A DNA stretch of 48,556 bases from Candidatus Firestoneibacteriota bacterium (GTDB lineage: Bacteria; Oederibacteriota; D2-FULL-39-29): assembly GCA_903928075.1 (NCBI GenBank), contig CAIYPD010000100.1:1-48556 (forward strand), written 5' to 3'. Below are positions 24,997-32,582 of this stretch, piece by piece. The first letter of the stretch is position 1, and each line of letters begins with the position of its first letter. The translations under genes and the position numbers were made by a program. The notes under the pieces were generated by a model. The model did no database searches, was not told the origin of the DNA, and was given only the letters and a program-made list of their open reading frames with translations.

Positions 24997-25791
24997 ATGT
25001 CCAGCAGCATAGTGTTTGTTTTTGGACTCCTAATCGGTAGTTTTCTTAATGTTTGTATTCATAGAATACCAAAAAGTATTTCCATTGTATTCCCAAATTC
25101 TCATTGCCCTAAATGCAAAAAAGAAATTATTTGGTATGATAACATTCCCGTCTTTTCCTATTTAATGCTGAGGGGAAGGTGTAGAAATTGTAATTCTGTA
25201 ATTTCTCCGCGGTACTTGATAATTGAATTGCTTACTGGTATATTATTTGTAATGGCTTTTAATAAGTTCGGTCTTACCCGGGATTCTGGTTCTATCTTGA
25301 TGTTTTTATCGGTTATTTCATTATTCTCTTTTTTGATAGTAATAGCGTTGATAGATTTAAATACCCGGTATATTTTTGATGTTACGGTCGTTCCTCTTGC
25401 CTTAGCCGGAATTTTTTTGAGTTTTATTATTCCTGGCCGGCAGCCACTGCTTGCGCTTGCAGGGTATCTTACGGGAGGTGCGGTGTTTCTCGCAGTGGCA
25501 GTTTTCAGTCTTGCCGTATACAGGCAGGAAGGTATGGGGATGGGGGATGTGAAGCTGGCTGCAGCGACGGGGACTTTCCTCGGCTGGCAGGGTGTACTAT
25601 ATATGAGTCTTCTCTCAGTGTTTCTTGGCGCAATAATATCAGGGTATTTACTTTTGTCGGGAAAGAAAAAAAGAATGGATCCGATACCTTTTGGGCCTTT
25701 TATAGTACTCGGGACTTTTATAGTAGTGCTTGCCGGAGATAAAATTACTCTGGCCGGAAATTATTTGTTTCCAATTTTCTTGAAGGATTAA
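24997..25791 (+). CDS. pilD: Type IV prepilin peptidase (leader peptidase/N-methyltransferase)
   Basis: 264 residues, polytopic membrane protein. Cytoplasmic zinc motif C37, C40, C62, C65 (CPKC and CRNC); catalytic aspartates D120 (ALIDLNTR) and D184 (GMGDVKL). The enzyme removes the leader of type IV pilins and N-methylates the new N-terminus. AAGGAG lies before ATG. It begins a run pilD-pilM-pilN-pilO-pilQ; pilins and the PilB/PilC/PilT motor genes are not in the window. Confidence 0.94.
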   Translation: MSSSIVFVFGLLIGSFLNVCIHRIPKSISIVFPNSHCPKCKKEIIWYDNIPVFSYLMLRGRCRNCNSVISPRYLIIELLTGILFVMAFNKFGLTRDSGSILMFLSVISLFSFLIVIALIDLNTRYIFDVTVVPLALAGIFLSFIIPGRQPLLALAGYLTGGAVFLAVAVFSLAVYRQEGMGMGDVKLAAATGTFLGWQGVLYMSLLSVFLGAIISGYLLLSGKKKRMDPIPFGPFIVLGTFIVVLAGDKITLAGNYLFPIFLKD

Positions 25792-25800
25792 AGGAAGAAA

Positions 25801-26889
25801 ATGGCGCATGTCATAGGGTTGGACATAGGAAGTTTTTCGGTAAAGGTGGTTTTGCTCAAAGAGCGCGGGGGCAGGCTTGTCCTGGTCGATTTTGCGGTTG
25901 CCGATCTGGGTGAAGAACCCATTGAGTCTCTTGAACCTGAACAAAGAAATACGATAACTCAAAATTTAATTAAACAGCTTTTAACCACCGCCGGCCTCAA
26001 GTCAAAAGATGTCGCTATTTCTCTTTCTGGAGATCAGGTAATAGTCCGTTATATTAAACTGCCTTACATGACAAAAGAAGAGTTAAAAGGTGTCATCCGG
26101 TTTGAAGCCGAGCAATATATCCCTTTTTCTATGGATCAGGTGGTTCTGGATTTTTGCATACTGGGTGAAGTAACGGAAGAAGGGCAGAAAAAAATTGAAG
26201 TCCTGCTGGTGGCAATTAAAGAAGAAGTTGTAAATCAGTATATTAAACTTTTGCGGGACATAGGCCTGAGCATCTCTCTTATCGACATTGACAGCATGTC
26301 TTTGCATAATGCGTTAGAGTGCAACTATGACCGGATAGAAGGAGAGACCGTTGCTATTATCAATATGGGCGCGAGATTTACAAATCTAAATATAGTGGAA
26401 GACGGTATTACCCGTTTTTCCAGGGATATTCCTATCGGCGGCATAAATCTGACCCGTGATATTGCGAAGGAATTTAATCTTGGTTTTGCTGAAGCTGAAA
26501 AGCTTAAGCGGGAACAGGGGAGTATAATAATAGAATCGGAAAATGTTGTTTTGACCAGAATACCCAGCAAAGAAGACAAAAGAGTTCGTATTTACAGTTC
26601 AATATCTACGACCATGGGCAAGCTGGTTATGGAGATTCGCAGAGCCTTTGACTTTTATGAATCCTCTGCCAAGAAAAAGGCAATAACAAAAGCCTATATA
26701 TGCGGCGGCGCTGCCAAACTGCAGAATGTCGAGAAATTTGTGGCAGAAAGACTAAAGATTTTCGTAGAACCGCTGAATCCTTTTAATAAAATAGAGATAG
26801 AAAATACCGAGGCTTTTGACCTGAAAGTTAAGCAGTTCAGCCCGGTGCTGCCTGTGGCCGTAGGCTTGGCGATCCGTAAGATAAAGTAA
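25801..26889 (+). CDS. pilM: Type IV pilus assembly ATPase-like protein PilM
   Basis: 362 residues, actin-like (FtsA-related) cytoplasmic protein. The N-terminal VIGLDIGSFSVKVV phosphate-1 motif and a C-terminal AYICGGAAKLQN phosphate-2-type motif bracket the nucleotide site. PilM binds the INLLP segment of PilN and forms the inner-membrane alignment complex. It starts 9 nt after pilD with AAGGAAG as ribosome binding site. Confidence 0.93.
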   Translation: MAHVIGLDIGSFSVKVVLLKERGGRLVLVDFAVADLGEEPIESLEPEQRNTITQNLIKQLLTTAGLKSKDVAISLSGDQVIVRYIKLPYMTKEELKGVIRFEAEQYIPFSMDQVVLDFCILGEVTEEGQKKIEVLLVAIKEEVVNQYIKLLRDIGLSISLIDIDSMSLHNALECNYDRIEGETVAIINMGARFTNLNIVEDGITRFSRDIPIGGINLTRDIAKEFNLGFAEAEKLKREQGSIIIESENVVLTRIPSKEDKRVRIYSSISTTMGKLVMEIRRAFDFYESSAKKKAITKAYICGGAAKLQNVEKFVAERLKIFVEPLNPFNKIEIENTEAFDLKVKQFSPVLPVAVGLAIRKIK

Positions 26890-26973
26890 AGCAGATTGGG
26901 CCGGTAAATTTTGAGTTTTAAGATTTCAGGCCAAAAGTTAGTTCAAATAGAATTTTGAGATTATAGAGGGAAA

Positions 26974-28080
26974 ATGCTGATAGAAATAAATCTACTTCCA
27001 CAAAGCTACTTTAAAGCTAAGCGTCTAAAGAAAATTATTGTTCTCGCTGTTCTTGGCGTGATTGTCGTCGTGGCGGTTATGGTGGGCCTTTATACTATTG
27101 TGCTTGCCCAGCTTTCTACACTAAATAACGAAATCAAAAAAGTCGAAACCCGGCAGCAGGAATTTATTAAGACCCTTAATGAAATAGATAATATGAAGAA
27201 GACAAAAGCTCAGGTAGACGAATACCTGGGCGTCATAACCGACTTAAAAGACCGGCAGGTGCTCTGGCCGCTAATTCTTGATAGTTTTAACAAGACTGTT
27301 CCCTCTAATATATGGATTAATGCCCTTAACAATAAGCCGGATGCCGGAGGTGTCAGGAGTTTTAATGTAGTAGGTGTCGGGCTTTTTAAGGAGTCGGTTG
27401 CCGATTTCGTCTCCAATTTGAATGATCCTGCGGGATTCTTCAAGAACGCTTCGCTGGTCAGTATGGCCGAAGCCATTATTAACGGACGGGCTTCTTATAA
27501 CTTTACGATATCCTTTCAGACGATAGAGGAAACCAAGATAAAACCTCCGCGCCAGATGAGCATAGGTGATGTCGGTTCCACGGGGATTTACGGAAACAAC
27601 TATATAAATGTGGAACATGGCTGCAGTATCTCTGCGCCCGACGGCTGGAAGATCAATGATAAGGGGCTGTCTTCTAATGTACTTCTGGTAATGACAAAAG
27701 AAAAACGCGACATTAAGTCGAGATTCACGCCGCTGGTAACAGTTTCCGTAGAAAAAGTTACTGATGAAAAATTTACGGCGAAGCAGATGCAGGAAATAAA
27801 TCAAAAGAAATATTCTAATTGGCCGGGGTACAGGAAGCTCGGTGAAAAAGAGTTTACGATTAACGGGGAGAAGGTTTATGATCTGGAGTTTAACTGGCAG
27901 ACTAAGGGCACTAAAGATAAGAGCAAGGCCTTAACTCTGAGACAGAGGCAGATATATCATGTTAAAAAAGACCAGGGCTTTGTAATTACCTGCAGTGATG
28001 TTGAGGATACCTTCAGCGAGAACAAAGATGAGTTTGGTATAATCTTTAATAGTTTTAAAGTTAAAGAGGTAGGGAAGTAA
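26974..28080 (+). CDS. pilN: PilN with an extra C-terminal PsbP/DcrB-like domain
   Basis: 368 residues, well above the roughly 180-220 of ordinary PilN. The first part is typical: INLLP (5-9) for PilM binding, one transmembrane helix (about 20-45), a short coiled coil (about 47-80) and a ferredoxin-like periplasmic fold to about 185. From about 209 a second domain follows, beginning with INVEHGCSISAPDGW and ending in a FGIIFNSFKV strand. This pattern resembles the Mog1/PsbP/DcrB fold, but that assignment is by eye. A GAGGG ribosome binding site precedes ATG. It works with PilO as a periplasmic dimer scaffold. Confidence 0.88.
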   Translation: MLIEINLLPQSYFKAKRLKKIIVLAVLGVIVVVAVMVGLYTIVLAQLSTLNNEIKKVETRQQEFIKTLNEIDNMKKTKAQVDEYLGVITDLKDRQVLWPLILDSFNKTVPSNIWINALNNKPDAGGVRSFNVVGVGLFKESVADFVSNLNDPAGFFKNASLVSMAEAIINGRASYNFTISFQTIEETKIKPPRQMSIGDVGSTGIYGNNYINVEHGCSISAPDGWKINDKGLSSNVLLVMTKEKRDIKSRFTPLVTVSVEKVTDEKFTAKQMQEINQKKYSNWPGYRKLGEKEFTINGEKVYDLEFNWQTKGTKDKSKALTLRQRQIYHVKKDQGFVITCSDVEDTFSENKDEFGIIFNSFKVKEVGK

Positions 28081-28092
28081 GGGGGCCAAAGA

Positions 28093-29025
28093 GTGTCTAA
28101 AGAACAGATACAAAAATATGTTTTAATAGCGGTTGTTACGGGCGCTGCCTTATACGGCTATATTTTTGAACTGTATTTGCCTGCTTTGAAGAAAGTCGAA
28201 GATTTGACGGTCTCTCTGGAAAAGAAAAAAGCCGATCTAAGGGAAGCGGAAATAAGGGCTAAAGGTTTTCTTGAATTACAAAAAGACGCTCGTAAAGCGG
28301 AACTTGACCTGCTCTTCACCATGAGGCGGTTGCCTAATTTTGACAACCAACCGGAATATATTAAAGAAATTAGCCGGGCTGCGGCCGAGTATAATGTGAC
28401 GATACAGTCCTTTACTCCGGCGAAGGCTATTCCCGGTAAGAGTTTTTATAATGAAGTCCCGATCAGTATCAGCATGATAGGGAATTATAATAATTTCGGG
28501 AAGTTTATCAATAAGTTAGGTTATTCGATAAGATTGATCAACTGCTACGATGCGCAGTTCACCGCGACCGGCACCGGCGGTAATAATTTGCTTTCTAAAG
28601 GCTCTGTTAATATTTCCGTGAATATGCGGACTTTTATTTCGACCCAGATCGCTCCCAATCAGGGACGCTATTCGAAAGGCGATGATCAGGAAGAGAGGGC
28701 AATCTACCCGCTATACCGGTACTATGGTTCAAAAAGAGATCCGTTTGTTTCTATAAACATCGGCGACTCAAAAGTTGTCGCAGATAATATCAATATCGCT
28801 ACTTTGAAACTTACCGGAGTCATGGCGCTGGGTAAAACAGCGATATTTGTTTTTGAAGACGACCTGAAAAATGCATACCTTCTAATAGATAGAAAATTAT
28901 ATACAAAAGAAAGACAGCTGATAAAAGGTATAGAGGGCAGAGTTGACGAAAATAGGGTTAAACTTGCCTATACCGGAAATATCGAAGGCGGACCCAAAGA
29001 AAAGGCTTTCGAAATACCCAAATAG
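28093..29025 (+). CDS. pilO: PilO with fused PilP-like C-terminal domain
   Basis: 310 residues from GTG 28093 (GGGGG 7 nt upstream). Transmembrane helix 8-27, coiled coil about 30-75, PilO periplasmic domain about 85-182. After a linker, 205-293 looks like PilP: the RDPF motif (215-218), IATLKLTGVMALG, a strand pair around FVFEDDLKNAYLLID, and IEGRVDENRVKLAY. In most pilus clusters PilP is a separate lipoprotein between pilO and pilQ; here no such gene exists, and the domain is joined to PilO. It would connect the inner-membrane complex to PilQ. Confidence 0.85.
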   Translation: MSKEQIQKYVLIAVVTGAALYGYIFELYLPALKKVEDLTVSLEKKKADLREAEIRAKGFLELQKDARKAELDLLFTMRRLPNFDNQPEYIKEISRAAAEYNVTIQSFTPAKAIPGKSFYNEVPISISMIGNYNNFGKFINKLGYSIRLINCYDAQFTATGTGGNNLLSKGSVNISVNMRTFISTQIAPNQGRYSKGDDQEERAIYPLYRYYGSKRDPFVSINIGDSKVVADNINIATLKLTGVMALGKTAIFVFEDDLKNAYLLIDRKLYTKERQLIKGIEGRVDENRVKLAYTGNIEGGPKEKAFEIPK

Positions 29026-29120
29026 TTTCATAATTGAATTCTCTAAAAATGTCTCTGGCTCTTTCAGTGAAATCCTGAAGAGCTTTAATCAGTGAAATTC
29101 AGTATCAAGGAGTTTTGTAT

Positions 29121-30842
29121 ATGAAAAAAGTTGCGGTACTTCTTACCGTCATGTTAAGCGCTTTTTCTTTTGCTCAAACCCCAAAAGGAACAAATGCCGT
29201 GATTGGTGATTTTTTCCTGGCGGCCACCGCTGATTCCGCCGTTCTGACTATACCGGTTAAGGAAGGGATGGATTTGCTTAAGGACCCTAAAGTCACGGTG
29301 GAAAAAAATCAGGTGATAATAGACCTGATGCCGGCGGTAACTGCCGGAGATGCGGCCGAAAAAGCAATCTCTAATTCCGTTGTTTTGTCCCATAGTATCT
29401 TTCAGTACCAGGCTAATCCGCAAAAAATAACGAGAATAATAGTAAAGACTTCGGAGAAGTGCGATTTTATTAAAGAAATGGATGCCACCAAGATAATTGT
29501 AACTTTGAAAAAAAGTAAAGGCCCTGTGGCCGCAAAAAAAATCCTTAAAGCTGTAACTCTTGAAGAGTCAACAAAAAAGACCGGAGAACTCGTAGCCTCC
29601 TCCGAAGAAGTTGATAAGACCGATCAGTTTGCGCTGCAGAAAGGAGCGATGAAAAAGGGTGATTTAGATCAAATTGTACCTTATGTATCCCTGACGAATG
29701 CGGACCTGATAACCTTCCTGAATACCATATTAGCGGAAGCAGGTTTTAACATTGTCACCAGCCGTAGTGTTTCCGGGACTATACCGTCCATTCAGTTGAA
29801 AAGCGTAAGCCTGAGAAAAATTCTTGATCTTGTTTTAAAACAAAACGGGTTTTCTTATAAAACTGAAGGTAACATTCTGAGAGTTGCCACCCCTGCGGAA
29901 CTTAAGGCGGAAGAAGAAAGCGCTCTGGTGGAAACAAGGTATTTTGCGATAAAATTTGCAAAAGCGGCGGATTTGCAGACTTCACTTTCCCCGTTCTTAT
30001 CCGGGACCGGAAAAATTCAATCCGATCCCCGCACAAATACAATTATAATAACAGATATAACAACTAAGATGGAAACATTTGCTACGCTTATTACCAGTCT
30101 GGATACCAAGACCGCGCAGGTAAACATTGAAGCCAAACTTATTGACTTAAAGGTGGATATCGAAGATAAACTCGGTATAAGATGGGATGTTGAAACCGGA
30201 AGCACCACAGGCATGGGCAGCGGTCTTATGACCGATATTTATCCCGGAACAGCGAACAATACGCAGACAAAAATCAGCGTTTCGCCCCCCGGCACAAGTA
30301 ACGCAAAAGCAGGGCAGTTCCAGTTTGGCATAGCCGGTGCTGCGTCATTTTGGGTTTCGCTTGATGCCCTGATAGCAACCAATGACGCCAATTTGCTCGC
30401 TAATCCGAGAATAACCACCCTGGACAATAAAATGGCGACAATAGATATAACCCAGGCGTATTCGTATGTCAGCGGTTTTAACGCTCAAACAGGGGTTACT
30501 ACCTATGCTTCGGTTAACGCCGGAGTTACACTGCAGGTTACACCTCAGGTTAACAACGATGAATACATCACCCTGCAGGTGGTCCCGACTGTAAGTTCTG
30601 TTGTTGCTGCCGGACCTCCGCCTATAGTTGATACGAGGACTGCAAACACGCAGGTTATGATAAAAGACGGAGATACTTTTGTAATAGGCGGCTTAATACG
30701 GGAAGATGAAGTTGTGACCGTTAATAAAGTCCCGATCTTCGGGGATATTCCTTTGATTGGGCCTCTGTTATTCCAGAACAAAACTGTTTCAAAAACAAAG
30801 AGAGATCTTGTAGTATTTATGACCCCGCACATAATTAAGTAA
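29121..30842 (+). CDS. pilQ: Type IV pilus secretin PilQ
   Basis: 573 residues from ATG 29121, with AAGGAG 8 nt upstream; a TTG 6 nt earlier in frame is less likely. The signal peptide ends at about SFA-Q (18/19). An AMIN-like domain lies at about 25-130, a secretin N-domain (STN type) at about 175-250, a further N-domain at about 265-335, and the secretin pore domain at about 335-573 with LLANPRITTLDN and a final RDLVVFMTPHII. It forms the outer-membrane channel for the pilus, evidence for a double-membrane cell. Confidence 0.94.
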   Translation: MKKVAVLLTVMLSAFSFAQTPKGTNAVIGDFFLAATADSAVLTIPVKEGMDLLKDPKVTVEKNQVIIDLMPAVTAGDAAEKAISNSVVLSHSIFQYQANPQKITRIIVKTSEKCDFIKEMDATKIIVTLKKSKGPVAAKKILKAVTLEESTKKTGELVASSEEVDKTDQFALQKGAMKKGDLDQIVPYVSLTNADLITFLNTILAEAGFNIVTSRSVSGTIPSIQLKSVSLRKILDLVLKQNGFSYKTEGNILRVATPAELKAEEESALVETRYFAIKFAKAADLQTSLSPFLSGTGKIQSDPRTNTIIITDITTKMETFATLITSLDTKTAQVNIEAKLIDLKVDIEDKLGIRWDVETGSTTGMGSGLMTDIYPGTANNTQTKISVSPPGTSNAKAGQFQFGIAGAASFWVSLDALIATNDANLLANPRITTLDNKMATIDITQAYSYVSGFNAQTGVTTYASVNAGVTLQVTPQVNNDEYITLQVVPTVSSVVAAGPPPIVDTRTANTQVMIKDGDTFVIGGLIREDEVVTVNKVPIFGDIPLIGPLLFQNKTVSKTKRDLVVFMTPHIIK

Positions 30843-30866
30843 AATTCATATCTGATTTGGTAGCGG

Positions 30867-30898
30867 AATGCGGGTGTTAATTCTTACACCCGCATTTT
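30867..30898 (+). terminator. Hairpin after pilQ, probable terminator
   Basis: AATGCGGGTGT (30867-30877), 8-nt loop, ACACCCGCATT (30886-30896): an 11-bp perfect stem ending in a short T-rich stretch (TTTTCATTT). The T-run is weak, so partial read-through into aroC is likely. The ATG at 30868 lies inside this stem and is not a start. Confidence 0.65.
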
Positions 30899-30912
30899 CA
30901 TTTGGAGAAAAA

Positions 30913-32034
30913 ATGATGAAATTTGTTACGAGCGGCGAGTCTCACGGAAAATGCCTTGTCACGGTGCTCGAAGGTGTTCCTGCCGGTTTAGTTCTTTCTG
31001 CCTCTGATATCAATAACGATTTAGCCCGGCGGCAGCAGGGGTACGGCCGCGGCGGAAGGATGGGAATAGAAAGAGATACGGCCGAGATTGTGAGCGGGGT
31101 GAGAAACGGCCGGAGCACAGGCGCACCTGTTACGCTCATAATAAACAACAAAGACTGGGAGAATTGGAAGGACCGGACGGTCCCGCCCATTACCCTGCCC
31201 CGGCCGGGCCACGCGGACCTTGCGGGTATTTTAAAGTACGGCCTGACTGATATCCGGGATGTCCTGGAAAGAGCCAGCGCCAGAGAGACCGCCGCCCGGG
31301 TGGGCGCCGGCGCGGTATGCAGGAAACTCCTTAAAGAATTTGGTATTGAAATATTCGGCTATGTGACCGAACTCGGGGGCATAAAGGCGCGGCCTTTAAA
31401 AGTAAACCAGCGGAGCGCTCTGACGGCTTCTCTTCTTATGACCGCAGACAAAAAAGCGGAAAAAGCTATGATAAAAATAATTGCGCTGGCTAAAAAGAAA
31501 GGTGATTCTGTCGGCGGAGTTTTTGAAGTAAAGGCCCTGGGCGTACCTCCCGGGTTGGGCAGTTATACTGCCTGGGCTAACCGACTGGATGCCCGGCTGG
31601 CCCAAGGGTTGATGGGCCTGCAGGCGATAAAGGGAGTGGAAATAGGCCTGGGCTTTGAAGCCGCCGGAAGACCCGGTTCAAGAGTGCATGATGAGATTTT
31701 TTACGGCAAAAAGGGCTTTTTTAGGAAAACAAATAATTGCGGCGGTATTGAGGGCGGTATGAGCAACGGTGAAGATATCGTCGTCAGGGCGGCAATGAAA
31801 CCCATTGCGACTCTCTACTCACCATTAAAAAGCGTTGATATTAAAACGAAAAATACCGGTAGAGCTTCAGTGGAGAGATCGGATATTTGCGCGGTTCCCG
31901 CGGCCTGTGTGACAGGTGAGGCCATAATGGCTTTTGAACTTGCCGATGCCTTTACCGATAAGTTCGGGTCTGACTGTCTGGCCGATATTAAAAAATCCTT
32001 TAAGGCCTACCTGAAAAGGATTAGGCCTTCTTGA
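30913..32034 (+). CDS. aroC: Chorismate synthase
   Basis: 373 residues from ATG 30913; the adjacent ATG 30916 is equally good. GGAG at 30904-30907 precedes both. The frame is open upstream through the pilQ hairpin but that part is not credible. TSGESHGK near the start, the RRQQGYGRGGRM loop and RASARETAARVGAG match FMN-dependent chorismate synthase, the last step of the shikimate pathway. Its TGA overlaps the TTG of aroK. Pilus genes followed by aro genes is a known arrangement in several phyla. Confidence 0.96.
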   Translation: MMKFVTSGESHGKCLVTVLEGVPAGLVLSASDINNDLARRQQGYGRGGRMGIERDTAEIVSGVRNGRSTGAPVTLIINNKDWENWKDRTVPPITLPRPGHADLAGILKYGLTDIRDVLERASARETAARVGAGAVCRKLLKEFGIEIFGYVTELGGIKARPLKVNQRSALTASLLMTADKKAEKAMIKIIALAKKKGDSVGGVFEVKALGVPPGLGSYTAWANRLDARLAQGLMGLQAIKGVEIGLGFEAAGRPGSRVHDEIFYGKKGFFRKTNNCGGIEGGMSNGEDIVVRAAMKPIATLYSPLKSVDIKTKNTGRASVERSDICAVPAACVTGEAIMAFELADAFTDKFGSDCLADIKKSFKAYLKRIRPS

Positions 32035-32582
32035 AAAAGCAATTAAAGGTTAAAGAGAATATCGTACTTACCGGTTTCATGGGGACCGGAAAAACCTCCT
32101 GCGGTATAATAGTTGCAGGTAAAACCTGGCGCAAGTTTGTGGATACCGATACGCTTATTGAACAAGCTGCAGGAAAATCCGTAAGAGAAATATTTGAGGA
32201 AAATGGGGAAAAATATTTCCGCCGTCTGGAAAGGAAAATAATTGCTGCGGTCTCCGCGGAAAAAGGGCTGGTGATTGCCACCGGCGGCGGGGCGGTTATG
32301 TCACCCGCCAACATCCGTAATCTCAGAAAAAAAGGAAAAATAATTGCTTTAGCTGCTGATGAGAAAACTATACTAAAAAGAATTTTTACAAAGAGGCTCG
32401 AGCGGCCCCTGGTTGAAGCTGGTACAAAAAAAGCCGTCTTACACAAGATCCAAAAGCTGTTGAAAGCAAGATTGCCCGTATATGTAACTTTTGCGGATTT
32501 TGTAATAGATACCTCGAAACTTTCACCCGGGGCAACAGCCAAAAAGGTCCTATGTCTTTTAAAAGCACCAAGAATCAAATAG
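32031..32582 (+). CDS. aroK: Shikimate kinase, TTG start
   Basis: 183 residues. Walker A GFMGTGKT (16-23), shikimate-binding DTD, arginine-rich YFRRLE, GGG loop (ATGGGAV) and LID RLERPLVE are all present. The start must be the TTG at 32031, which overlaps the aroC stop (TTGA), because the first in-frame ATG lies inside the P-loop. It is translated by coupling to aroC. The final 31 nt overlap the next gene. Confidence 0.94.
   Translation: MKKQLKVKENIVLTGFMGTGKTSCGIIVAGKTWRKFVDTDTLIEQAAGKSVREIFEENGEKYFRRLERKIIAAVSAEKGLVIATGGGAVMSPANIRNLRKKGKIIALAADEKTILKRIFTKRLERPLVEAGTKKAVLHKIQKLLKARLPVYVTFADFVIDTSKLSPGATAKKVLCLLKAPRIK

Noticed and set aside
30868-30912. Upstream ATG for aroC
   Set aside because: It lies inside the pilQ terminator hairpin; GGAG and the family N-terminus support 30913 or 30916.
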